From Candidatus Heimdallarchaeota archaeon (lineage in GTDB: Archaea; Asgardarchaeota; Heimdallarchaeia; Hodarchaeales; Hodarchaeaceae), in NCBI GenBank assembly GCA_020353515.1, contig CP070695.1, forward strand, positions 4,047,632 to 4,092,190: a stretch of 44,559 nt of DNA, given 5' to 3'. Numbering within the stretch: position 1 is the first letter of the stretch; every line of letters starts with the position of its first letter. The notes below the pieces were generated by a model. The model was given only the letters and a program-made list of their open reading frames with translations, searched no databases and was not told the origin of the DNA. A program made the translations under genes and the position numbers. Shown here one piece after another: positions 16,984-25,341 of this stretch.

Positions 16984-16991
16984 AAAAAAAA
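16984..16991 (-). terminator. T-run downstream of alba
   Basis: Eight A bases on the plus strand, read as eight T on the minus strand, about 95 bases past the alba stop; a shorter T6 run (17075-17080) lies directly after the stop. Both could end the alba transcript. The rest of 16796-17083 shows no gene. Confidence 0.35.
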
Positions 16992-17083
16992 GTTGGAATA
17001 AGCCTCCCCTAGAATTTTTATAGAGTGTTCTCTCTTTCTCTTAACGGATGAAATCCAAATTACCCTAGCAAATCAAAAAAGTA

Positions 17084-17362
17084 CTAGATTTTTGTAATAG
17101 TAATTTCTATCGCGCTAACGTTTGATAGATTTCCTTCGCGTGTTTCGATTTGTTCAGTATCTATCTGAATATCTGTAACATCGACACGATCTTTCATAAA
17201 CCTGCGTCTTAGGACTTCAGCAACATCTACAGCTCGGCTAATCGCTCTACCTCGGGCTTTTAGGACAATTGCTTCAGCATCACGATTAAATTGTGTCACA
17301 CATGCCATTACATAAGCAGTTACTGGTTTATTTCCGATGAAAACAGTATTTTCCTCTGCCAA
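17084..17362 (-). CDS. albA: Alba family DNA/RNA-binding chromatin protein
   Basis: Small abundant archaeal protein that coats DNA and binds RNA as a dimer. The 92-residue sequence has the diagnostic start '[15 protein letters not shown]', the helix '[19 protein letters not shown]', and the flexible hairpin region followed by '[11 protein letters not shown]'. The lysine in 'GNKP' is the conserved nucleic-acid-contacting lysine of the family. Start is TTG at 17362 with AAGGAG about eleven bases upstream. It is flanked by long gaps and is transcribed alone. A palindrome beside its likely TATA box hints at regulation. Confidence 0.93.
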   Translation of the reverse strand: MAEENTVFIGNKPVTAYVMACVTQFNRDAEAIVLKARGRAISRAVDVAEVLRRRFMKDRVDVTDIQIDTEQIETREGNLSNVSAIEITITKI

Positions 17363-17440
17363 AATTGCTACTCTCCTTGTAATTCTCTTTGTAGTTCAAT
17401 GTTTTCCAGTTTTTTCTTTGTATCACTGAGATGTGATTAT

Positions 17441-17467
17441 CCAATTATACCTGTCAAGTTGACTTGA
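17441..17467 (-). promoter_or_regulatory. alba promoter with adjacent palindrome
   Basis: On the minus strand GGTATAATTGG (17451-17441) is a TATA-like box about 80 bases before the alba TTG. Directly upstream of it lies TCAAGTTGACTTGA (17454-17467), a perfect inverted repeat of 6-base arms with a 2-base centre. A palindrome touching the TFB/TBP site is a common position for an archaeal operator. A second TATA-like element (ACAATATAAACC) lies further upstream near 17480-17490. Confidence 0.35.
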
Positions 17468-17560
17468 AAAATGTTTCTAGGTTTATATTGTTACTCAAAC
17501 ACTGTTTATTTCCCGAGTACATCTATTCAGTGTCAATATATAGTTAATGAGTAGAAAATT

Positions 17561-18223
17561 TCAAAGAGGATCTTCCTGAATACCTGTAAAATATCCAAAA
17601 AGGTTGGCAGCAATGTGTACAATGAAGGTTATGGGAACTTGGACAATAAGATATTCTATGGACCATGGAATCAAAGGATATACGAGAAGCATGCCAAGGA
17701 CTAAGAATCCAAGTTGATCTAAGAAAATAAATGGGTGACCTCTTTCAATACCACTACGGCGTTTAATAAAAGATCCAATTAAGTCTCCAATTAAACCTCC
17801 AAAAGCCATTAATCCTCCAGTAAAGAAACCTAAGAACACTGTATTGGAAAAAAGCCCTCGGAGATTGAAAGCGGATAGAAAATTGTACAGAATTCCTGTT
17901 TCTAATAAATCTTGGTAAACTAATCTTAAAATGAGATTATCATTTAAAAAAATCGGGGTTGGAAGGAAAGAGCTCAACCATGCAATTAAACCAGCAATAA
18001 ATCCCCCTATAATTCCTCCAACGAGTGTACCAGCCCAAAATCCTCGGATAGTCTTTCCATCCCCTAAAACTCTCTTTCCATCCCTCCAATACCTTCCTCC
18101 ATCAATTGGTGCACCTCCTCCTAGGATAGTGGGAGCAGCATTCCCAAACCATAACGGTAGAACGAATATGGTGCTATCAAGGATCACTTGGATTAAACTT
18201 TCAGCCAAATTATATAATCCCAA
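17561..18223 (-). CDS. carS: CDP-archaeol synthase
   Basis: Membrane enzyme that joins CTP and digeranylgeranylglyceryl phosphate to make CDP-archaeol, the activated precursor of archaeal ether phospholipids. The 220-residue protein has the family core 'GGGAPIDGGRYWRDGKRVLG' and 'DGKTIRGFWAGTLVGG' between residues 35 and 70, then several hydrophobic membrane segments and 'GLIGDLIGSFIKRRSGIERG', another conserved block. Start is TTG at 18223; no Shine-Dalgarno is visible and an A/T-rich box lies about 35 bases upstream, so the transcript may be nearly leaderless. Its presence is the best single marker that the host is an archaeon. Confidence 0.94.
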   Translation of the reverse strand: MGLYNLAESLIQVILDSTIFVLPLWFGNAAPTILGGGAPIDGGRYWRDGKRVLGDGKTIRGFWAGTLVGGIIGGFIAGLIAWLSSFLPTPIFLNDNLILRLVYQDLLETGILYNFLSAFNLRGLFSNTVFLGFFTGGLMAFGGLIGDLIGSFIKRRSGIERGHPFIFLDQLGFLVLGMLLVYPLIPWSIEYLIVQVPITFIVHIAANLFGYFTGIQEDPL

Positions 18224-18279
18224 CTATATAAGCTGAAACAAGAAGAAATATCTCATACCTTATTTAATAAATCTTATTT

Positions 18280-18295
18280 GGTGTGTTCTTACACC
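18280..18295. repeat. Short inverted repeat upstream of carS
   Basis: GGTGT and ACACC arms separated by six bases, just upstream of the A/T-rich box presumed to serve carS on the minus strand. It could be an operator half-site pair; short enough to be chance. Confidence 0.25.
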
Positions 18296-18400
18296 GATAT
18301 TATTACCTTTTTCAATTTGACGGATTTTTTATTTTATTTTTTTTTTATTAGTATTTTCTTCATATCTGAGAGAAAAGCCTTCGAAACGGATTTTTTATTA

Positions 18401-18928
18401 CTATATCATATTCACATCTATGTAGATTCTTTCATCTCCACCGATAATCTCCCCTTTAGCTAAATAAAATGTTAAATGGGTTTTATTATCGTTGGTAACG
18501 CTATATGAATTTGATTCTACTGAGTGAATCATCCCAATTTGCGTCTTCCAGCATGAAATGGCTGGATAAGGCAGTTTTTCTGGCTTTGCATACAAATGGA
18601 TTTCATTCAGGTTTTTTCTGAATTTGTAAGGTTGAGACAGTATTTTAAACATAATAAAAGGAAAAATAGGATTATTTTCCTGGAATTCTAAGATAGAATT
18701 TTGAATAATCATCTGAACTTTCTGATTATTGATGAAGAGATCATCTTGATCAATCCAATATTGTAAATTCGTTTGAACTGCTTCTAATTCTCCTTTACTT
18801 GCCCCTGTATTCTTTAAGTGGAAATAATTCTTCGATGGATCATGGTAATAAAAATATAGGTTTTGATGAATCTGAGATGGAGTAATTCGGAAATGAGTTT
18901 CAACGAATATTGGTTTTTCTCTTACCAT
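18401..18928 (-). CDS. Unknown protein (175 residues)
   Basis: No family recognised. The protein is soluble-looking, rich in aromatic and asparagine residues, with beta-strand-like stretches ('KPIFVETHFRIT', 'THLTFYLAKGEIIGGDERIYIDV'); no cysteine motif or membrane segment. Start ATG at 18928. It is divergent from the AIR-synthase-like gene, with about 100 bases between, and about 180 bases separate it from carS. The even frame and typical codon use favour a real gene. Confidence 0.55.
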   Translation of the reverse strand: MVREKPIFVETHFRITPSQIHQNLYFYYHDPSKNYFHLKNTGASKGELEAVQTNLQYWIDQDDLFINNQKVQMIIQNSILEFQENNPIFPFIMFKILSQPYKFRKNLNEIHLYAKPEKLPYPAISCWKTQIGMIHSVESNSYSVTNDNKTHLTFYLAKGEIIGGDERIYIDVNMI

Positions 18929-18986
18929 TACACGTTCACCTTGGTCTTCCCAGAATTAAGTACTCCAACTTTCATACATATTGAAA

Positions 18987-19000
18987 ATTTAAATATTAAA
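18987..19000 (+). promoter_or_regulatory. TATA box for the AIR-synthase-like gene
   Basis: ATTTAAATATTAAA centred about 33 bases before the ATG at 19027. Archaeal spacing places the transcript start near 19019, so the mRNA would be almost leaderless, which agrees with the absence of a Shine-Dalgarno sequence. Confidence 0.45.
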
Positions 19001-19026
19001 TTATTTTCTACTAGACTTGAAATATA

Positions 19027-20088
19027 ATGGAAGTTCTGCCATTAGGAAAAGCTCCTTGGTCATTACTTGTTGAGCTTGTCAAGAAACAAGGTTATAGAAA
19101 TGAAGGAGTATTACAGACTGCAGAGGAGGGAGTAGATGTTGCAGTTCTGGATCTTCAATCAGTTATAGAAAAGGTGAATGAATTATACAATACGCGAGAA
19201 ATTCCTTATCTAGTTTATAAAGCGGATCCTATTACATTCCCAACACCAAATCCTACGAAATATCTTATTACTGTAAATAAAAATGATTTAGCTACAGCTG
19301 GAGCATTACCTTACGGAATTACAGTCACTATTTTATTACCCCCAAATTCTACAAGGAAATCATTAATAGAACTCCAATCAAATCTTTCATTAACATGTAG
19401 AGAACAGCACATCACAATTCTTGGGGGACATACAGAGATTACACAAAGCGTTAAGAATCCAATATTGTCTGCTAGTATGATAGGTTTTGTACCTCCTAGT
19501 TACTACATTCCCCGAGATCCTCAAGTTGGCGATTTAATTATATGTTCAGGCTGGGTTGGTGCCGAAGGCACAGGAATATTACTATCTGAAGCAGAAGATT
19601 TATTTTCAAATCTCCTAGGAAAAGAAGGGTATCAACAAGGGTTAAGCATAGGAAAGGCCTTAGATATTTCCAATCAGGTCATTGATTGTAATCGTAAGTG
19701 GCATGATGAACTCCATCTAGTTCATGATGCAACAGAAGGAGGGATTGTTGGTGCATTGTACGAATGTTTAGCACCGAAAGGTTTTGGAAGTGAAGTAGAC
19801 TCGGAAAAAATACCGCTTGCTCCTGTTACGAAGAAATTAGCTGATATTCTAGAAGTTAATCCTTATAAATTGATCTCATCTGGAGCGGTAATATTTATTT
19901 GCAATCCTAGTAAAGCTGACGCAATAGCTGCCTTTTTAAGGGGAAAAAATATTCCTGCGGAAATTATTGGGGAAGTAACAAAGAGGGGGAACCCAATTAG
20001 AGTTGACAAAGCCCCAATCCAACCACCTGAAGCAGATCATTTAATAAATGGTTTAAAGAAAATTGAACAACTAAAGAAGGGGAATTAA
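19027..20088 (+). CDS. AIR synthase-related protein (PurM/HypE/ThiL superfamily)
   Basis: ATP-binding superfamily of PurM, HypE, SelD and ThiL, which phosphorylate or activate small substrates. The N-terminus 'LPLGKAPWSLL', the central 'ILGGHTEIT', 'GDLIICSGWVGAEGT' and the C-terminal 'LVHDATEGGIVGALYE' and 'LISSGAVIF' place it in the archaeal HypE-like branch. It lacks the C-terminal cysteine tail (PRIC) that HypE uses to carry the cyanide ligand, so a hydrogenase maturation role is not supported, and no hyp gene is near. The 3' end overlaps the convergent GHMP kinase by four bases. Substrate unknown. Confidence 0.8.
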   Translation: MEVLPLGKAPWSLLVELVKKQGYRNEGVLQTAEEGVDVAVLDLQSVIEKVNELYNTREIPYLVYKADPITFPTPNPTKYLITVNKNDLATAGALPYGITVTILLPPNSTRKSLIELQSNLSLTCREQHITILGGHTEITQSVKNPILSASMIGFVPPSYYIPRDPQVGDLIICSGWVGAEGTGILLSEAEDLFSNLLGKEGYQQGLSIGKALDISNQVIDCNRKWHDELHLVHDATEGGIVGALYECLAPKGFGSEVDSEKIPLAPVTKKLADILEVNPYKLISSGAVIFICNPSKADAIAAFLRGKNIPAEIIGEVTKRGNPIRVDKAPIQPPEADHLINGLKKIEQLKKGN

Positions 20089-21143
20089 TCCTCTCTAACA
20101 CCTGAATCAATTTTAGTAATGAATGAAGTACCAAATTTTTGAAGACTATTTTTTATTCTAAGTGCTGTATCTTTATCAGCACACAAGGCAAACATACACC
20201 CACCGAAACCTGCTCCTGTTAGTTTTGCCCCTAGAGCTCCATTGATTTCAGAGATTTGACACATTTTGTCTAGTTTAGGATGAGAAACTTCATAGTTATC
20301 CTTGAGAAGATTCTGTTGTTCTGTTATAAGGCTGCCAATGTATTCTAAGTCCCGTTTATTCTTTTTAAATTCATCAAAGGCTTTTAGTGTATTATCACGA
20401 ACCCCAATGACACCTATTAGCCTTTTCTCATGTTTTTTCGATAACCTTTTTGCTTTAATATCCCGTAAATTAAGTTCCAAAAGATTTGGAGTGCTCATGA
20501 TACGTAAAGCTTCAAAAATGTCGTCCTGAACAGTTTTTAATGGAATATCTGCCTTCCTTTCAACCCTTGAGTCTCCAATGACAAAAAAAGCCTCACGATT
20601 TAGACGTAAATGTACTATATTTGGATTTTTATGGGATGTCATATGGAAAATTCCTCCTAAAGAGCTTGCATATTGATCCATTCGACCACATGAAACCCCT
20701 AATATTTCATGCTCACAAAAGTATGCAATTTCTGCAATTTCTTCTAAAATATGTTCTTGGGTTAAAATATTATTAAATAAAAATGTCGATGCTACTAAAA
20801 GAGCCGCTGATGATGATAAACCAGCTCTGATTGGAATGTCACTATCAATCATTAATTTTGAAATCATTTTTTGATCCATATGATCCCAGAAATAGCTAAA
20901 CACTGCCATTAGATAACTGTAAATTGACTCAAACTTATTTGGTTTCTGATTATATGACATAGTTTCAATGTGATCTACTTGATTACTACAAAAAGTTACA
21001 TGAGTGGAGTTTTCATTAAGTTGGTAATGTAATTTTAATCGCCTATTGATTGCCATTGGGATCACAGGAAGGCCAAGATAATCTTGATGTTCACCAAAGA
21101 GACAAATTCTACCAGGCGAGCTAATTGATCCCTTCTTTTCCAT
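20085..21143 (-). CDS. Galactokinase-like GHMP sugar kinase
   Basis: ATP-dependent small-molecule kinase of the GHMP fold. Motif 1 'SPGRICLFGEHQDYLG' lies near residue 9, the ATP loop 'PIRAGLSSSAAL' near 110, and motif 3 'GAKLTGAGFGGCMFAL' near the C-terminus. The first motif resembles galactokinase ('GRVNLIGEHTDY') with changes in the sugar contact, so galactose itself is not certain. The frame is open to a TTG at 21209 and another ATG lies at 21188; the ATG at 21143 is chosen because known archaeal galactokinases begin a few residues before motif 1. Neighbours give no pathway. Confidence 0.82.
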   Translation of the reverse strand: MEKKGSISSPGRICLFGEHQDYLGLPVIPMAINRRLKLHYQLNENSTHVTFCSNQVDHIETMSYNQKPNKFESIYSYLMAVFSYFWDHMDQKMISKLMIDSDIPIRAGLSSSAALLVASTFLFNNILTQEHILEEIAEIAYFCEHEILGVSCGRMDQYASSLGGIFHMTSHKNPNIVHLRLNREAFFVIGDSRVERKADIPLKTVQDDIFEALRIMSTPNLLELNLRDIKAKRLSKKHEKRLIGVIGVRDNTLKAFDEFKKNKRDLEYIGSLITEQQNLLKDNYEVSHPKLDKMCQISEINGALGAKLTGAGFGGCMFALCADKDTALRIKNSLQKFGTSFITKIDSGVRED

Positions 21144-21309
21144 ACAGAGAAACAAGTTTCTCTTACTTAAATTCTCTTCCCCACGCATATCTGAACAAGA
21201 AAAATACAAGCACTAAAGTTTCGAAATAATTCCTTTCAATCTAAAATATTTTGAAATAAGTGTCTTCTGAGAGTTTAAAAAGAGATCAATATACTCAGTC
21301 TTAAGGAAA

Positions 21310-21645
21310 ATGTTACAAGCAAAAACTCTTCAGAATAAACATCCTGTTAATACGCAATTCCTCAAAAATGTAGGAATTGAATTCGATCTATTGTTATTGG
21401 GGATGATGACAGTTTTCAATCTTGAGTTAACAGAAAAACAAATCTGTCAGAACATTAAAAATCTTCTTAAAGCGCTTCAACTACCGATATCCAAGGGTTT
21501 AAAGACAATAGTCAAGAATAATCTCTCATTTTTACATTCTAATGGATTAATTGTGCGTCAAAAAGGCAAATTTATCGTTTCGGAGAAAGGTGAACCATTA
21601 GGAATGCGTATTTTAACACGATTCAGACAAATCTTCACGAATTAA
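21310..21645 (+). CDS. Small protein, possible winged-helix domain
   Basis: 111 residues. The middle, 'LTEKQICQNIKNLLKAL' to 'FLHSNGLIVRQKGKFIVSEKGEPL', has the helix-helix-wing layout of winged-helix DNA-binding domains, with a short basic tail. AAGGAA lies five bases before the ATG. It stands between the divergent GHMP kinase and PCNA and is probably transcribed alone. The domain call is by pattern only; function unknown. Confidence 0.55.
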   Translation: MLQAKTLQNKHPVNTQFLKNVGIEFDLLLLGMMTVFNLELTEKQICQNIKNLLKALQLPISKGLKTIVKNNLSFLHSNGLIVRQKGKFIVSEKGEPLGMRILTRFRQIFTN

Positions 21646-21827
21646 TCATTTTAATCATCACCTTTTCCCCCAGAGTTAATTGAAGCATATTTCACTCCTT
21701 AGAAAGAATGTAATAGTGAACTAAAAAATCACCACTATGCTCATATAATCAAACATTAGCTAAATAATAATAGTTGAATTGAATATTTTTGACTATTATA
21801 TCCAATACACACCAAGGAGTTAAATCA

Positions 21828-22685
21828 ATGGCTCTTAAAATAAAAGTGGAGAATTTAGATTTATTTACCAAAGTTTTGAATGCCGCTGCTGCTGTTTTAG
21901 AGGATGATGGGACATTTTTAATTACCCCCCAAGATGGTATAACTCTCCGAAACATGGACAAGTCCCGATTTGCAATGGTCGATCTGAAAATTAATCCTAA
22001 CTACTTTAGTGACGATTTTGTATGTGATAAAGAATACCTCATTACTATTCAAATGCAGGATTTAAAGAGGATTTTACAACGCGCACGAAGAGATGATATA
22101 TTAACTTTAGAACTAGATGAAGCTAAAGATACTCTTAATTTCCTTTTCGAAAGTCATGTAAAGCGACAGTTTGTCCTACCTCTAACCTTAGCGGAGGAGA
22201 ATGCGCTTCCTGATCCAACATCTCTCAAACATGATGCTCATGCTAAACTTCGAGGGGGCGCATTGACTGAATTCATCAAAGACGCTGCGATAATCGGTGG
22301 TAGTGTAAAGATAACCGCTGATTCAGGAAAATTAAGCTTCAGTAGTACCCAAGATAAAAAAGAAGTGAAGATAGATCTTAATGTCAATTCAGACGAGTCA
22401 GAAGCTCTTGAAATTACTAGTGACGGTCGTTGTGAAGCTTTATATTCAATTGATACTTTCAAGAATCTTATCTTAGTTGATCAATCCTTCGCAGTTGTTA
22501 ATCTTGCGTTTAGCACAAATCATCCTCTGAAACTAATCTATACGAATGAAACAGGTATAACTTTAGGATATCTTCTTGCTCCAATGCAACCTGAAGCTGA
22601 GATGGATGAGGAAGAAGATAGTGAAGAAGTATATGCAGATGAGGAATGGGACTCAAACGAAGATTGGGACGAAGATGATGAGTAA
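21828..22685 (+). CDS. pcn: PCNA sliding clamp with acidic C-terminal extension
   Basis: Trimeric ring that tethers polymerases and repair enzymes to DNA. The protein begins 'MALKIKVENLDLFTKVL' and shows 'DGITLRNMDKSRFAMVDL', 'KRILQRARRDD' and the canonical end 'GYLLAPMQP'. The ATG at 21828 has AAGGAG (21814-21819) nine bases ahead; the frame is open further upstream but those residues are not family-like. After the usual end an extra tail of 30 residues (about 22593-22682) contains 20 Asp or Glu plus two Trp. Such a tail is unusual for PCNA. RfcS and RfcL follow on the same strand, forming a clamp and clamp-loader set. Confidence 0.95.
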   Translation: MALKIKVENLDLFTKVLNAAAAVLEDDGTFLITPQDGITLRNMDKSRFAMVDLKINPNYFSDDFVCDKEYLITIQMQDLKRILQRARRDDILTLELDEAKDTLNFLFESHVKRQFVLPLTLAEENALPDPTSLKHDAHAKLRGGALTEFIKDAAIIGGSVKITADSGKLSFSSTQDKKEVKIDLNVNSDESEALEITSDGRCEALYSIDTFKNLILVDQSFAVVNLAFSTNHPLKLIYTNETGITLGYLLAPMQPEAEMDEEEDSEEVYADEEWDSNEDWDEDDE

Positions 22686-22746
22686 AGTGTGTCAATAAAT
22701 ACATACAATACAAGAAATTCAAAAACAAATTTTATTAGGGAAAAAA

Positions 22747-23733
22747 ATGGTCACTCTTGAACGAATGTGGACAGAATCATTCAGGCCAAGAAATTTAGAC
22801 GAAGTAGTTGGTCAAACAGAGATTGTAGAACGCCTAAAGCAATTTGTACGTAGAGTCGATTTTCCCCATATGCTTTTTTCTGGCCCCCCAGGAGTGGGAA
22901 AAACAACTTGTGCTGAAGCAATTGTCAATGAAATCTATCCTCCCTCTGAACGTAGCAGTAATGTAAAACGGTTAAATGCTTCAGACGATCGTGGAATTAA
23001 TGTAGTTCGTCAAGACATAAAGAATTTTGCAAGGATAATTCCATCAGGTTCTTCAAGTTATAAGATTATTATTCTTGATGAAGCAGACCAGATGACTAGT
23101 GATGCTCAACATGCTTTAAGACAAACAATGGAACGTTATAATGAAATCACACGTTTTATTCTGATATGTAACTATAGTTCAAGGATAATCAGTCCAATTC
23201 AATCTCGATGTGCTATTTTTCGTTTCACTGGACTTAGTATAGATGATATAAAGTCACGACTCAAATATATCGCAAAGAAAAAGCAATTGCAAATAGATGA
23301 AGAGGCATTAAACGCACTTTACGAAAGTTCAGAGGGTGATCTCCGTCAAGCGATTAATGCTCTGCAAGCTTCTGCCTCTCTTACTCCAGAAATCACGGTG
23401 GAGGTAGTATACAAAGTTCAAGGCTATGTTAAACCAACTGAAGTAAGGGCTGCAATTATGGAGTGTCTAGGATCACAACCAAACTTTTCAGCAGCCCGGA
23501 AGCATATTCAAATCTTGATGGAATCCTATGGGCTTTCAGGTCAGGATCTTGTAAAACATCTTAATAGAGAATTAGGTAAGATGCCTGAAGATGAAATACC
23601 CGAATCAGTCAGATTTTCTGCTTTATCAATGCTTTCTGAAGTTGACTATCGAATTGCCACTGGTTCAAATCCTCAAGTTCAGTTAGATGCATTCTTAGCA
23701 AAAATGATTTCAGTTGCACAAAAACAGGTGTAA
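22747..23733 (+). CDS. rfcS: Replication factor C small subunit
   Basis: AAA+ subunit of the clamp loader that opens PCNA and places it on primed DNA. Walker A 'FSGPPGVGKTTCAEAI', Walker B 'IILDEADQMT', sensor 1 'RFILICNYSSRI' and the arginine-finger 'QSRCAIFRF' are intact, followed by the collar domain. 328 residues, normal length, with no intein at the usual insertion sites. Starts at ATG 22747 after 61 bases from pcn; GGG-A-rich sequence precedes the start. It is followed directly by rfcL. Confidence 0.97.
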   Translation: MVTLERMWTESFRPRNLDEVVGQTEIVERLKQFVRRVDFPHMLFSGPPGVGKTTCAEAIVNEIYPPSERSSNVKRLNASDDRGINVVRQDIKNFARIIPSGSSSYKIIILDEADQMTSDAQHALRQTMERYNEITRFILICNYSSRIISPIQSRCAIFRFTGLSIDDIKSRLKYIAKKKQLQIDEEALNALYESSEGDLRQAINALQASASLTPEITVEVVYKVQGYVKPTEVRAAIMECLGSQPNFSAARKHIQILMESYGLSGQDLVKHLNRELGKMPEDEIPESVRFSALSMLSEVDYRIATGSNPQVQLDAFLAKMISVAQKQV

Positions 23734-23738
23734 ATTTT

Positions 23739-25328
23739 TTGGGTTCTGCTTGGGTTACAAAGCATGCACCAACGCGACGTTCAGAGGTAGTAGGTAATAA
23801 AGAAAGTGTAAACTCTATTATTGCTTACTTAAATCGCTTTCGTAACCCTAGATTACGATCCAAACTAGTTAAGAAAGCAATATTATTATATGGTCCACCA
23901 GGAATAGGAAAGACTAGTTCAGTTCTTGCCATAGCAAATGGACTAAATTTTGACGTTGTAATCGTGAATGCATCCGATAATAGAAACAAGAAATCACTTC
24001 AAAGTGTTCGTAATGCTTCTCTTTTTAGTTCTCTTAAAGAAAACTTAGATACAAAGATTATAGGTCAAATTTTATTAATAGATGAAGTAGATGGGCTTAG
24101 TGGGACTGCAGATAGGGGAGGATTGAGAGAGATTGTAGATATTATCAATTCTACAAGGATTCCTTTAATATTAACTGCAAATGATATTTCACCACAAAAA
24201 TTCAAGACACTAAGGAAGTACTGTGAGCTAAGAGAGTTTAAGTCTCCCACACCTGAAGACGTCCTCAATATCCTACATCGAATCGCAAAAATAGAATCCA
24301 TTTCAGTTTCGGATAATATTTTGATTAAACTAATCGAAATGAGTCAAAATGATATTCGTGGGTCAATTAATTCATTTCAAATATTAGCTTCAGGAAAAAA
24401 GGAAATAACCGAGGAAGATCTTAAAATAATCTCTTACAGAGATACTACTGCAGATTTTCGCGAATTTCTCCAGACTTTATTCGTAGAAGCAAATGGAAAA
24501 AAAGCTTATGGTCAAACACGGATGCTCAGTGACATGGATTATGGCAAACTTCTTCTTCTTCTTCGTGATCTATCAATATATTTGCTACCAAAAAACGATT
24601 ACGATCAAATAGCTCAAGTTTATGATATATTAGCAAAAGCAGATGTAGCCTTAACTCGTGCTCGAAGTGAAATGGTTTGGTCTCAATTAGCATATTTCTA
24701 TAATTATTGTACTAAAGAACTGGCAAATGCTATTACTCCTACTCCTAATTTGCCTGCTTTTCCAGATTGGCAGTTACAAGTCCCATCATATTGGATTACT
24801 TTGTCTCGTCAGAAAAAAGGAAGGAAGATTGCTGCAAAAGTAGGTCGTGTATGTAATGTTTCATCACGAGAAGCAATCAGTTATTTTTTCCCGTATTTAC
24901 GTTTTATTTTTCAGAATAATCCCAAAATTGCTGCGGAGCTAGCTTTAGAGTTTCAATTTTTTGATATTGAACCTGGAAAGCGGAAAACTAAGATTATATG
25001 GAATGGGGAGATTGATTACTTCGTTAAAAGTAAAGATGAAAATCGGGCGATAAAGAGAAGAATACGTGAACTCTATCCTCAAGTAGAGCGTATCCGAAGC
25101 CAAAAGATTGATGAAAAAACATTAGAGCAGATTAAAGAACAACAAAAATTGAGGAAGAAAGAATCTCAAATACAAAAAAAAGAAAAACAGAGTAAATCCC
25201 CCAAACAGAGAGAAGAGGTGTCGGTTGAAAGGAAAAGGGGGACAAAAGCGAAAAAAAGTAAAGGGACTCCTCAACAAAGAAGAAAGAAGAAAGCTTCTAA
25301 AAAATCATTAACAGATTTTTTCAATTAA
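23739..25328 (+). CDS. rfcL: Replication factor C large subunit
   Basis: Large AAA+ subunit of the archaeal clamp loader. Walker A 'YGPPGIGKTSSVLAIA', Walker B 'ILLIDEVDGLSG' and sensor 'LILTANDI' are clear, with the family N-terminus 'WVTKHAPTRRSEVVGN'. The last 80 residues are strongly lysine-rich and low in complexity, and the protein ends 'KSLTDFFN', a PCNA-interacting (PIP-box-like) motif at the C-terminus. Start is TTG at 23739, five bases after the rfcS stop, with AGGTG overlapping the end of rfcS, so the two are translationally linked. Length 529 residues is normal for the family. Confidence 0.95.
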   Translation: MGSAWVTKHAPTRRSEVVGNKESVNSIIAYLNRFRNPRLRSKLVKKAILLYGPPGIGKTSSVLAIANGLNFDVVIVNASDNRNKKSLQSVRNASLFSSLKENLDTKIIGQILLIDEVDGLSGTADRGGLREIVDIINSTRIPLILTANDISPQKFKTLRKYCELREFKSPTPEDVLNILHRIAKIESISVSDNILIKLIEMSQNDIRGSINSFQILASGKKEITEEDLKIISYRDTTADFREFLQTLFVEANGKKAYGQTRMLSDMDYGKLLLLLRDLSIYLLPKNDYDQIAQVYDILAKADVALTRARSEMVWSQLAYFYNYCTKELANAITPTPNLPAFPDWQLQVPSYWITLSRQKKGRKIAAKVGRVCNVSSREAISYFFPYLRFIFQNNPKIAAELALEFQFFDIEPGKRKTKIIWNGEIDYFVKSKDENRAIKRRIRELYPQVERIRSQKIDEKTLEQIKEQQKLRKKESQIQKKEKQSKSPKQREEVSVERKRGTKAKKSKGTPQQRRKKKASKKSLTDFFN

Positions 25329-25341
25329 CAAATTCACATTG

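Noticed and set aside
18278..18463. 61-codon plus-strand frame in the carS upstream gap
   Set aside because: Phe/Ile/Ser-rich product from a T-rich tract that overlaps the 3' end of the 175-residue minus-strand gene; no start signal.
19027..20088. Considered HypE (hydrogenase maturation)
   Set aside because: The C-terminal cysteine tail required in HypE is missing and no other hyp gene is present, so only the superfamily is claimed.
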